Part shown: positions 14,068 to 20,612 of the stretch, in pieces
Layout of the letters: each line of letters opens with the position of its first letter
Position numbering within the stretch: the first letter of the stretch is position 1
Origin: Ruminococcus sp. UBA4321
GTDB lineage: Bacteria > Bacillota > Clostridia > Oscillospirales > Ruminococcaceae
DNA: 20,612 nucleotides
NCBI GenBank assembly: GCA_002393815.1
Contig: DGUB01000005.1
Location: 1-20,612 of the forward strand
Direction of reading: 5' to 3'
Position numbers and translations under genes: made by a program
The notes under the pieces: generated by a model
What the model saw: the letters and a program-made list of their open reading frames with translations, nothing else
Databases searched by the model: none
What the model was told of the DNA's origin: nothing

Positions 14068-15549
14068 ATGAAAGAAAAAATACAGTCTTTTTTCCGGACG
14101 GTGCAGAACAAATTATATCAGAAACCGGAAAGAAATCCGGAGAAGAATCTGAGATTCAAAATCAGTCAGGGAGTACTGACGGACTGTCGGCTGATGCCTC
14201 ATGAAAGAGAAGTGACTGTTCCGCCGGGTGTGCATACTATCGGCAGTTCTGCGTTTTACAAATGGCAGAATCTGGAAAGGATTATTCTGCCGGACGGAGT
14301 AAAAACGATTCGTCCGTCCGCGTTTGAAAACTGCCGGAAGCTGAAATATGTCCGTCTGCCGGAAAGTGTTGTATCTATTGGCGCATCGGCATTCAGCGGA
14401 TGTGAATCTCTGGAAGAAATCATTCTGCCGCCGAAACTCACAGTACTGTCACAGCATTTGTTCAAAGACTGTTATTCTCTGAAAAGAATCTGTTTTCCGG
14501 AACAGATGACAAAACTGGAATGGGGCGTTTTCATGAACTGCACCAGTCTGGAGGAAGTCTGTCTGCCGATACACACATCTGTTCCGGATTATGCCTTTCA
14601 GAACTGCCGGAGTTTGAAAACAGTTGCCATTCCTTATGTTTCAGAGCGAATCGGAGTAGGCGCATTCCAGAACTGTGAAAGCCTGAAAAATATTGTGATT
14701 CCGTCCAGAATCCGGACGATTACAGAATTTGCATTTCTGAACTGTACCAGTCTGACAGGCATTCAGATTCCGGAGAATGTGCAGTTTATCGGACAGGAAG
14801 CCTTTAAAAATACAGGTCTGGAATATGTTGTCATTCCGTCCACATTGACCGAAGCCGGAAGAGAAGTTTTTGCCAATTGTGAACATCTGGAACGAGTTAT
14901 TTTTTCGAGAGGCATCAAAGAAATCTATCCGGGCATGTTTCAGGACTGTATCAGCCTGAAAGAAATTCAGCTTCCGGATGGTGTGGAAATCATATCACGG
15001 AATGCCTTTTCCGGGTGTAAGTCTCTGACGGACATCACATTTCCGGAGAGCCTGATTTCTGTCAGTTATACAGCATTTACGCTGTGTCATAATCTCTGGA
15101 ATCTGCATTGGAACGGTCTGGATTTTTTAGTGAAACAGTTCTGTGATACAGAGAATTATTCTGCGCCTTATGAAGTAATGCCGAATATTTCGACCGCTTT
15201 TTTATCAGTCATGCGGAGTGAAGTGCTGCGGGATGAAAAAGTCATTGCAGTATATCAGTATTTATTCTGGCAGTATCTGCAATTTCCGGAGAAACAGAGA
15301 CTGACAGAATATATTCATGAAAATCTGGAATATATGTTTCGTTCCCTGATTGCAGTGAAAGACCGGAATTTAATTCAGGAACTTCTGAAACAGCAGGAAC
15401 TTTTCACACGGCAGAATGTGCAGGAGTTTATTCGCTGTGCCAATGAGGAACAGGCATATGAAATTCAGGTGATGCTGTCAGAATTTCAGCACACAGTGTT
15501 TCCGCCGGAAAGCATTGCAGAAACGATTAAAAATAAATTTGAGCTATGA
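14068..15549 (+). CDS. Large intracellular BspA-type leucine-rich-repeat protein
   Basis: The 493-residue protein has roughly 12 LRR_5 repeats at about residues 45-350, each near 23 residues. An example is GVKTIRPSAFENCRKLKYVR, and the FxNCxSL signature recurs throughout. A helical C-terminal module (about 370-490) ends in units like LLKQQELFTRQNVQEFIRCA then EEQAYEIQVMLSEF. This resembles the end of the smaller LRR protein at 6638-7408, so the two are probably paralogues of one architecture. There is no signal peptide or anchor, and the basic N-terminus (MKEKIQSFFRTVQNKLYQK) is not hydrophobic, so a cytoplasmic binding role is likely. It is the first gene after a consensus promoter, and a patatin-like gene follows after 22 nt. 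Confidence 0.88.
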   Translation: MKEKIQSFFRTVQNKLYQKPERNPEKNLRFKISQGVLTDCRLMPHEREVTVPPGVHTIGSSAFYKWQNLERIILPDGVKTIRPSAFENCRKLKYVRLPESVVSIGASAFSGCESLEEIILPPKLTVLSQHLFKDCYSLKRICFPEQMTKLEWGVFMNCTSLEEVCLPIHTSVPDYAFQNCRSLKTVAIPYVSERIGVGAFQNCESLKNIVIPSRIRTITEFAFLNCTSLTGIQIPENVQFIGQEAFKNTGLEYVVIPSTLTEAGREVFANCEHLERVIFSRGIKEIYPGMFQDCISLKEIQLPDGVEIISRNAFSGCKSLTDITFPESLISVSYTAFTLCHNLWNLHWNGLDFLVKQFCDTENYSAPYEVMPNISTAFLSVMRSEVLRDEKVIAVYQYLFWQYLQFPEKQRLTEYIHENLEYMFRSLIAVKDRNLIQELLKQQELFTRQNVQEFIRCANEEQAYEIQVMLSEFQHTVFPPESIAETIKNKFEL

Positions 15550-15571
15550 GCATTTGAAAGGAAAATGATTT

Positions 15572-16492
15572 ATGAAGAAATCACAGACATATTCGGGAAT
15601 TGATTCGCTTCCGGAAGGCAGAGCATCAGACAGCATTACAGAAGGCTGTCTTGTACTGGAAGGCGGTGCATTCCGGGGTGTTTATACAAACGGCGTACTT
15701 GATGCGCTGATGGAAGCAGATTTGAATTTCCGCTGTACTGTGGGAGTGTCCGCTGGGTCTATGAATGCAGTGAATTACATTACCGGGCAAATCGGCAGAA
15801 GTGCGCGGATAAATCTCCGTTACCGGCATGACAGCCGCTATGTCGGCAGAAAAGCGGTTATGAAGAATCAGGGAATCATCGGTTTTGATTTTATTTTTGG
15901 AAGAATGCCTTTTATTCCGGATTTGGACAAGAAACGCTTTCACAATCCGGAGCGGAAACTGTATGCGGTTGTGACGAATCTGGACACCGGAAAGCCGGAA
16001 TATATCGAGAAGAATTCCGGAGAGGATTTCTTTCAGGTAATTGCGGCATCTTCTTCGATGCCGTTTGTTTCCAAGCCGGTCATGATTGGCAGACATCCTT
16101 ATCTTGACGGCGGATGCAGCTGTAAAATTCCGTATGAATGGGCATTGCAGCAGAATTATGAAAAAATTATTGTTGTCCGCACCCGTCCCCGGAGTTACCG
16201 GAAACCCGTCAAGCCGGAACAGAAATTCAGTCCTGAAAATTTCGTCTACAGAGATTATCCGAAGTTTGCGGCATCTCTGCTGGCGAGCAATGAAAATTAT
16301 AATCATCAGTGTGAAGAATTACTGAAACTCGAAGCGCAGAAGCGCATTTTCACGATTGCGCCGTCGCAGAGCATTGAAATCAGCCGTCTGGAAGGCGATA
16401 TGGAAAAGCTGGGTTCGCTTTATTATCTGGGCTATCATGATACAAAGCAGGCACTTGAAAATCTCCGGGCATATCTGGAAAGAAAAAATTGA
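15572..16492 (+). CDS. Patatin-like phospholipase (YjjU/RssA type)
   Basis: The 306-residue enzyme has the patatin elements: the oxyanion loop GGAFRGVYTNG (31-41), nucleophile Ser60 in GVSAGS, and the catalytic Asp179 in LDGG. The C-terminal region (about 195-306) is typical of the bacterial YjjU-like group. These serine acyl hydrolases cut fatty-acyl esters of lipids; the natural substrate of this group is mostly unknown. It lacks a signal peptide. AAAGGA precedes the ATG by about 9 nt. It follows the LRR gene closely and is probably co-transcribed. Its stop codon lies inside the -35 box of the next promoter. Confidence 0.9.
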   Translation: MKKSQTYSGIDSLPEGRASDSITEGCLVLEGGAFRGVYTNGVLDALMEADLNFRCTVGVSAGSMNAVNYITGQIGRSARINLRYRHDSRYVGRKAVMKNQGIIGFDFIFGRMPFIPDLDKKRFHNPERKLYAVVTNLDTGKPEYIEKNSGEDFFQVIAASSSMPFVSKPVMIGRHPYLDGGCSCKIPYEWALQQNYEKIIVVRTRPRSYRKPVKPEQKFSPENFVYRDYPKFAASLLASNENYNHQCEELLKLEAQKRIFTIAPSQSIEISRLEGDMEKLGSLYYLGYHDTKQALENLRAYLERKN

Positions 16493-16517
16493 CATTTATA
16501 TCATAAACTGCTATAAT
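16489..16517 (+). promoter_or_regulatory. Sigma-A promoter of the serine acetyltransferase operon
   Basis: TTGACA (16489-16494) and TATAAT (16512-16517) are both perfect, 17 bp apart, with an extended -10 (TGC). The -35 box contains the TGA stop of the patatin gene. The predicted start is near 16524. No T-box or S-box leader fits in the short distance to the ATG. Confidence 0.9.
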
Positions 16518-16537
16518 AACATAGAGGTGATTTTGAG

Positions 16538-17503
16538 ATGATACAGAACTTTGAAGAACGCATTCAGCAGACACTGGATGACATTCTGAACGATTACCGG
16601 AATAACCGGACAATCGATAAAATCAAGAATTTCGATTTGCCGGACAATGCCGTTCTGGAAGAAATTCTGCACAGCCTGAAGAAAATTATTTTTCCTGGCT
16701 ATTTCCGGAGCCATTCTGTAAAGATTTACACAGTCCGGAATCAGACTTCCATGCTTCTGGAAGATGTAATTTATAAGCTTGTGAAGCAGATAGGCATTGT
16801 CCTCCGGTATGACCCTCTTTATGAAATCTCGCCGGAAATTGAAGTAACCAGAAAGGCGCAGGAACTGACGCTTGCATTTCTGGAGAAGATTCCGAAAATC
16901 CGTGAATATATCGAAACGGATGTCGAAGCGGCATTCGAGGGCGACCCGGCGGCTTACAGCAAGACAGAAATTATTTATTCCTATCCGGGCTTATACGCGA
17001 TTTTCGTAAACCGGATAGCCCATGAACTGCATCTGCTGGGTGTTCCGATGATACCGCGAATTATGACCGAACACGCGCACAGCAAGACGGGAATTGACAT
17101 TCATCCGGGCGCGACTATCGGAAAATATTTCTTTATCGACCACGGAACAGGTATTGTTATCGGTGAAACGACGATAATCGGAAGCCGGGTAAAAATTTAT
17201 CAGGGCGTGACACTGGGCGCACTTTCGACCAGAGGGGGACAGAGCCTGAAAAATAAAAAGCGTCACCCGACAATCGAAGACAATGTAACAATTTATTCCG
17301 GTGCGTCGATACTCGGCGGAGAAACTGTAGTCGGAAAAGATGCTGTTATCGGGGGCAATGCGTTTATTACGAAATCCGTTCCGGCAGGTGCGAGGGTAAG
17401 CATCAAGAATCAGGAATTAAGATACAAATATGATGAATCCGCGCATCCGGTTGTACAGCAGTCGGAATTTGAACAGGACGAATCATGGTTCTATGTAATA
17501 TAA
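16538..17503 (+). CDS. epsC: Serine O-acetyltransferase (EpsC/SrpH-type, CysE family)
   Basis: The 321-residue enzyme makes O-acetylserine from serine and acetyl-CoA, the first step of cysteine synthesis. The helical N-terminal domain contains DVEAAFEGDPAA and YPGLYAIFVNRIAHEL (149-164). The left-handed beta helix follows with hexapeptide repeats: GIDIHPGATIG, then DHGTGIVIGETTIIG, with likely catalytic His162 and His202. The closing part has IEDNVTIYSGASILGG and GNAFITKSVPAGA. The length, about 50 residues more than E. coli CysE, fits the SrpH/EpsC group common in Clostridia. GAGGTGA lies 7 nt before the ATG. Whether it is annotated cysE or epsC is a matter of naming. It is probably co-transcribed with aroC, 33 nt downstream. 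Confidence 0.92.
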   Translation: MIQNFEERIQQTLDDILNDYRNNRTIDKIKNFDLPDNAVLEEILHSLKKIIFPGYFRSHSVKIYTVRNQTSMLLEDVIYKLVKQIGIVLRYDPLYEISPEIEVTRKAQELTLAFLEKIPKIREYIETDVEAAFEGDPAAYSKTEIIYSYPGLYAIFVNRIAHELHLLGVPMIPRIMTEHAHSKTGIDIHPGATIGKYFFIDHGTGIVIGETTIIGSRVKIYQGVTLGALSTRGGQSLKNKKRHPTIEDNVTIYSGASILGGETVVGKDAVIGGNAFITKSVPAGARVSIKNQELRYKYDESAHPVVQQSEFEQDESWFYVI

Positions 17504-17536
17504 ATTAAATTTATTTTTTAAAAGGAAAGATTCATT

Positions 17537-18625
17537 ATGAAAAACACATTCGGACAGAATATAGCCGTAACGATTTACGGAGAAAGTCACGGCACAGCGA
17601 TTGGAGTCGTACTGGACGGACTCGCGCCAGGAATTCCGGTAGATGAAGAATTCATCCGTTCACAGCTGACGCTTCGCCGACCATCAGGAAGCATTTCGAC
17701 TGCAAGGCAGGAGCCTGACCCGTTCCAGATTTTTTCCGGCGTTTACGAGGGAAAGACAACAGGCACGCCCATCAGCATTATGATTCCGAATTCTCAGACG
17801 AGAAGCAAGGATTATTCAGCGACGCGTGCGCTTGCGCGGCCGGGTCATGCGGATTATACAGCCTACTGTAAATATCACGGATTTGAAGATTTCCGGGGCG
17901 GAGGGCATTTCAGCGGAAGAATTACCGCCGGACTTGTCGCCGGAGGAGCGATAGCCATTTCTGCACTGAAAGCGAAAAATATCTTAATCGGGACGCATGT
18001 CAAATCCTGCGGAAACATTCAGGACAGAGCATTTCAGAATCTTGAAGAAGATATTCAAAACCTGAATCAGAAAGTTTTTGCCGTTCTGGATGACGGCAAA
18101 GCCGAAGAAATGCAGAATAAAATCCGCGAGACTGCCGAACAGAAAGACAGTATCGGGGGGATACTGGAAACGGCAGTGCTGAATCTTCCTGCCGGAATCG
18201 GAGAACCGTGGTTTGATACAGTCGAAGGCGTTCTGTCACATGCCTTGTTCAGCATTCCGGCGGTGAAGGGCATACAGTTCGGGAATGCGTTCGATATGGT
18301 AAACGGCTTCGGAAGCGAATATAATGACGCGTTCCGGATGCAGAATGATAAAGTTGTGACGGAAACGAATCACAACGGCGGAATCAACGGCGGAATCACG
18401 AACGGAATGCCGGTACTGTTCCAGTGTGCAGTGAAGCCGACACCCTCTATTTATCAGGCGCAGAATACGATAGATTTCTTTAAGAATGAAAATGCAGTAC
18501 TGGAAATCAAGGGCAGACACGACCCGGCAGTCATTCACCGTGCGCGTGTAGTGGTGGACAGTGTAACGGCATTAGTATTTTGCGACATACTCGCCGGAAG
18601 ATACGGCACAGACTGGTTGGCATGA
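17537..18625 (+). CDS. aroC: Chorismate synthase
   Basis: The 362-residue enzyme performs the last step of the shikimate pathway, turning 5-enolpyruvylshikimate-3-phosphate into chorismate with reduced FMN. Family motifs are in place: YGESHG (14-19, with His18), RRPSGSISTARQEPD, RPGHADYTAYCKY, FRGGGHFSGRITAGLVAGGA, NHNGGINGGITNGMP, KPTPSI and GRHDPAVIHRA near the C-terminus. The length is normal. AAAGGAAAG precedes the ATG. The TGA stop overlaps the ATG of the macrodomain gene by 4 nt, so that gene depends on aroC translation. Confidence 0.97.
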   Translation: MKNTFGQNIAVTIYGESHGTAIGVVLDGLAPGIPVDEEFIRSQLTLRRPSGSISTARQEPDPFQIFSGVYEGKTTGTPISIMIPNSQTRSKDYSATRALARPGHADYTAYCKYHGFEDFRGGGHFSGRITAGLVAGGAIAISALKAKNILIGTHVKSCGNIQDRAFQNLEEDIQNLNQKVFAVLDDGKAEEMQNKIRETAEQKDSIGGILETAVLNLPAGIGEPWFDTVEGVLSHALFSIPAVKGIQFGNAFDMVNGFGSEYNDAFRMQNDKVVTETNHNGGINGGITNGMPVLFQCAVKPTPSIYQAQNTIDFFKNENAVLEIKGRHDPAVIHRARVVVDSVTALVFCDILAGRYGTDWLA

Positions 18626-19065
18626 AATATCAGGAAATTGTACAGGATTTATTTTCCGTACCGGAAGAATATGATTTCGCGCAGTGCATCAGCGCAGATT
18701 TCGCGATGGGGAAGGGAATTGCATTAGAATTCAACAAGCATTTCGACATCAAGAAACGGCTGAAAGAAAAATATCCGGAATATCTGCAATTCTGGAAAGA
18801 GAATGAATTACAGGCAGACTGCATTCTGGAAAACAGAGTATTCAACCTGATTACAAAGCCATACTGGAGAAGCAAGCCGACCTATCAGACATTAGAGAGC
18901 GCATTGCAGAAGATGAAAAAAATCGCTCTGGAACAGAATATTTCCAGAATTGCCATGCCTTTCATCGGGTGCGGACTTGACGGTCTGGAATGGGAAAAGG
19001 TTTCGGCGATAATTCAGGAAATCTTTTCTGATACGGAAATTGAAATTCTGGTCTGCAAACGATAA
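18622..19065 (+). CDS. TARG1/OARD1-like macrodomain protein (ADP-ribosyl hydrolase)
   Basis: The 147-residue single macrodomain contains FAQCISADFAMGKGIALEF, NLITKPYWRSKPTY and AMPFIGCGLDGLEWEKVS. This closely resembles human TARG1 (OARD1), which removes ADP-ribose from glutamate. The two catalytic residues of TARG1 have counterparts here: Lys79 in NLITK and Asp120 in GCGLD. It is also related to the antitoxin macrodomain DarG, but no DarT-like toxin gene lies next to it. I start at the ATG overlapping the aroC stop (ATGA), where the domain begins at once. A terminator follows 3 nt after the stop. Likely roles are removing ADP-ribose from proteins or nucleic acids, or clearing O-acetyl-ADP-ribose. 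Confidence 0.88.
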   Translation: MKYQEIVQDLFSVPEEYDFAQCISADFAMGKGIALEFNKHFDIKKRLKEKYPEYLQFWKENELQADCILENRVFNLITKPYWRSKPTYQTLESALQKMKKIALEQNISRIAMPFIGCGLDGLEWEKVSAIIQEIFSDTEIEILVCKR

Positions 19066-19068
19066 GAA

Positions 19069-19096
19069 AAACCGGAGTGTGCATTCACTCCGGTTT
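19069..19096 (-). terminator. Terminator between convergent operons
   Basis: A perfect 11-bp stem AAACCGGAGTG/CACTCCGGTTT has a 6-nt loop. On the minus strand it is followed by further T residues (GGTTTTTCTT), so it suits the mnmA-side operon best. On the plus strand only GTATGTTATT follows, so rightward stopping may be weaker. It lies 3 nt from the macrodomain stop and 5 nt from the stop of the minus-strand gene. Confidence 0.82.
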
Positions 19097-19101
19097 GTAT
19101 G

Positions 19102-19566
19102 TTATTCAGGCATTTCCTGTAAAACACCGCTGATATTTTCAAGAGCGGAGCTTTCGATTTCCAGTTTTTCAAGAATATCAGAAATCAGGAGATTTCCGTC
19201 AAATTGTGCGCGTTTGCTTTTCGTGCATCTTTCCTGAATGATTTTGACGGATTCGACAATATTTTTGACTATCATGAGATATCTGGTTTTTTCATCCGCA
19301 TTCCGGAACTCGACATACGGAACAGGCAGACGAATATCAGCACTGCCTTTCTGATAGCTGATATATTTTCTCGGTTTGCCGAAGCCTGCCAGAAGATAAT
19401 CATCCGGATAGCAGTTCACGATAATGCCGACATCTGTAATCTGACTGGAATATTTTGTCATATCGAAATCTTTTGTCTGTAACTGCTTACAGATTTTCAA
19501 TAATATGTCAGCAACTTTTCCAGCCTTGCCATGAACTTCACAGCTGAGAAACAGGCTGTTTTTCAT
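19102..19566 (-). CDS. Hypothetical protein, possibly Imm44-like immunity protein
   Basis: This 154-residue soluble protein has no signal peptide or membrane helix. Its start, NSLFLSCEVHGKAGKVADI, its middle, SADIRLPVPYVEFRNADE, and the later helix YLMIVKNIVESVKIIQERC recall the Imm44 family of polymorphic-toxin immunity proteins (a short SxEV-type N-terminal strand, a D-RL-H/P-F-x-ADx core, then a conserved long helix). This is pattern memory, so moderate confidence only. The ATG overlaps the mnmA stop (ATGA), and the ribosome site GGAGGT lies within the last codons of mnmA, so translation is coupled. No toxin gene is adjacent on the right or left within the window. Confidence 0.5.
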   Translation of the reverse strand: MKNSLFLSCEVHGKAGKVADILLKICKQLQTKDFDMTKYSSQITDVGIIVNCYPDDYLLAGFGKPRKYISYQKGSADIRLPVPYVEFRNADEKTRYLMIVKNIVESVKIIQERCTKSKRAQFDGNLLISDILEKLEIESSALENISGVLQEMPE

Positions 19567-20612
19567 AAAATCGTACCTCCGCCGACGACGGTATCACCAT
19601 GATACAGAACAACGGCTTGTCCTCTGGTAATGGCTCTCTGAGGTTCGTCGAACTTGACATGTAAGATACCGTCAGAAGTCTGCCAAGCCGTACAGGGCTG
19701 TTCGGGGTGTCTGTAGCGGATTTTCGCGGAACATCTGAGAGGTTCAGAGAGGTTATCGACAGAAATCAGATTGACATCATCAGCGGTGAGCGAATCGGAG
19801 AATAATTCTTCATTTTTGCCTAAGATAACCTGATTGGTATCTGTGCGGATTTCCTGCACATACAGCGGATATTTCGCGGCAATGCCGAGCCCTTTTCTCT
19901 GACCGACAGTATAGTGAATAATTCCCTTGTGCTGACCCAGAATATTTCCGGAAGTATCTGTAAAATCACCGGCAGGGTAAGTTTTTCCGGTAAAGCGTTC
20001 GAGAAATCCGGCATAATCGCCGTCAGGGACGAAACAGATATCCTGACTGTCTTTCTTGTGTGCGTTTACGAAGCCGTGTTTTTCGGCGATTTCGCGGATT
20101 TCGGTTTTGTGATAGGTTCCGAGCGGAAAGCGGATATGTTTCAGCTGTTCCTGTGTAAGGGAGTATAGGACATAGCTCTGGTCTTTGGATTCGTCAATGC
20201 CTTTTTTTAATAAATATCTGCCGGAAGCGTTATCGAATTCAGTTCTTGCGTAGTGACCGGTAACGACATAATCGAAGTTCATTTCATGCATACGCTGAAC
20301 CATGGCATCGAATTTGAGGAATCTGTTGCAGTCGATACAGGGGTTAGGGGTTGCGCCTTTTTCGTAGCTTTCGGCGAATCGTTTCATGACGGTTTCTCTG
20401 AAACGGTCAGAGAAATTAAAGACATAGTGGAGAATGCCGAGTTTTCCGGAGACAAGTTTTGCATCCATGACATCATCAAGGGAGCAGCAGGATTTTTCTC
20501 TTGGAATGCCTGCATCTTCGTTATGGAACAGCTGCATTGTCACACCGATGCATTCATATCCGGCTTGGAGCATTAACAGAGCCGCGGCGGAGCTGTCCAC
20601 GCCGCCGCTCAT
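19563..20612 (-). CDS. mnmA: tRNA-specific 2-thiouridylase MnmA, partial (N-terminal few residues off right edge)
   Basis: MnmA adds sulfur to U34 of tRNA-Lys, -Glu and -Gln. The visible 349 residues start at MSGGVDSSAAALLMLQAGY, the PP-loop (GGVDSS). MnmA usually has several residues before this Met, so the true start is probably just beyond the window. Conserved cysteines lie in ATPNPCIDCNRFLKF and in DSQDICFVPDGDYAGFL, the two that relay sulfur. GHYAR, VGQRKGLGI and a C-terminal beta domain ending in RAITRGQAVVLYHGDTVVGG complete the family pattern. Its last codons supply the ribosome site for the following gene. Confidence 0.96.
   Translation of the reverse strand: MSGGVDSSAAALLMLQAGYECIGVTMQLFHNEDAGIPREKSCCSLDDVMDAKLVSGKLGILHYVFNFSDRFRETVMKRFAESYEKGATPNPCIDCNRFLKFDAMVQRMHEMNFDYVVTGHYARTEFDNASGRYLLKKGIDESKDQSYVLYSLTQEQLKHIRFPLGTYHKTEIREIAEKHGFVNAHKKDSQDICFVPDGDYAGFLERFTGKTYPAGDFTDTSGNILGQHKGIIHYTVGQRKGLGIAAKYPLYVQEIRTDTNQVILGKNEELFSDSLTADDVNLISVDNLSEPLRCSAKIRYRHPEQPCTAWQTSDGILHVKFDEPQRAITRGQAVVLYHGDTVVGGGTIL

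Noticed and set aside
15626..16306. 226-codon minus-strand open frame
   Set aside because: It is antisense to the patatin gene, which shows all catalytic motifs, and has no recognisable protein features.
16517..16537. A riboswitch or T-box ahead of the serine acetyltransferase gene
   Set aside because: The promoter lies only about 20 bp before the start codon, leaving no room for such a leader.
18580..19065. A longer start for the macrodomain gene at 18580
   Set aside because: It would overlap aroC by 46 bases and adds residues without domain match. The ATGA overlap at 18622 starts the domain directly.
18622..19566. The macrodomain gene and the immunity-like gene as a toxin-antitoxin pair
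   Set aside because: They are convergent, separated by a terminator, and each is coupled to a different housekeeping gene. No toxin-like domain is seen in either.
1..20612. Frequent TCCGGA/TTCCGG hexamers as a possible uptake or methylation signal
   Set aside because: Most copies fall in coding regions at Pro-Glu, Ser-Gly and Arg codons and follow from codon preference. No regular spacing or strand bias is evident by eye.

Overview
The window looks like chromosomal DNA of a low-to-mid GC, Gram-positive anaerobe of the Clostridia, most probably a Ruminococcus-like member of the Oscillospiraceae. Signs are AGGAGG-type ribosome sites, near-consensus sigma-A promoters (several with an extended -10), a CIRCE/HrcA heat-shock element, YtrA-type GntR regulation, and intracellular BspA-type leucine-rich-repeat proteins. 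The genus is an inference from overall style. Coding density is high and I see no insertion sequence, CRISPR array, rRNA or intact prophage.

Layout. (1) 1-422: the start of a small heat-shock protein gene (Hsp20, minus) behind a promoter whose -35 box sits inside a CIRCE operator. (2) 493-3946: an ABC ATPase and a giant FtsX-type permease (minus), with a 22-bp imperfect palindrome just upstream of the ATPase ribosome site. (3) 4059-5114: a putative cysteine amidase and an isochorismatase-like hydrolase, ended by a terminator whose loop contains the stop codon. (4) 5127-8989: a strong promoter followed by a three-gene unit: a VWA protein with a degenerate metallopeptidase-like N-terminus, a small LRR protein, and a MoxR-like AAA+ ATPase. 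(5) 9044-9360: tRNA-Leu(GAG) and tRNA-Ser(GGA) from one near-perfect promoter, ended by a 15-bp hairpin. (6) 9377-9992: two small phage-flavoured genes (minus), one of them Lar-like. (7) 10112-11985: ECF sigma factor and membrane anti-sigma/sensor, overlapping by 4 nt. (8) 11990-13978: a GntR(YtrA)-ATPase-permease operon (minus) with a promoter carrying operator-like repeats. (9) 14016-16492: a larger LRR protein and a patatin-like phospholipase. (10) 16489-19096: serine acetyltransferase, chorismate synthase and a TARG1-like macrodomain hydrolase. (11) 19102-20612: a possible Imm44-like immunity protein gene overlapping the end of the tRNA 2-thiouridylase gene mnmA, which runs off the right edge.

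Working links. The AAA+/VWA pair resembles MoxR/VWA chaperone machines. The LRR protein between them is probably a partner or adaptor, and its helical C-terminal module recurs in the second LRR protein beside the patatin. Amino-acid biosynthesis genes (cysteine and aromatic branch) share a transcript with an ADP-ribose-processing enzyme. The most interesting items are the VWA-LRR-MoxR unit, the shared LRR architecture with a patatin neighbour, the aroC-macrodomain coupling and the immunity-like gene coupled to mnmA.
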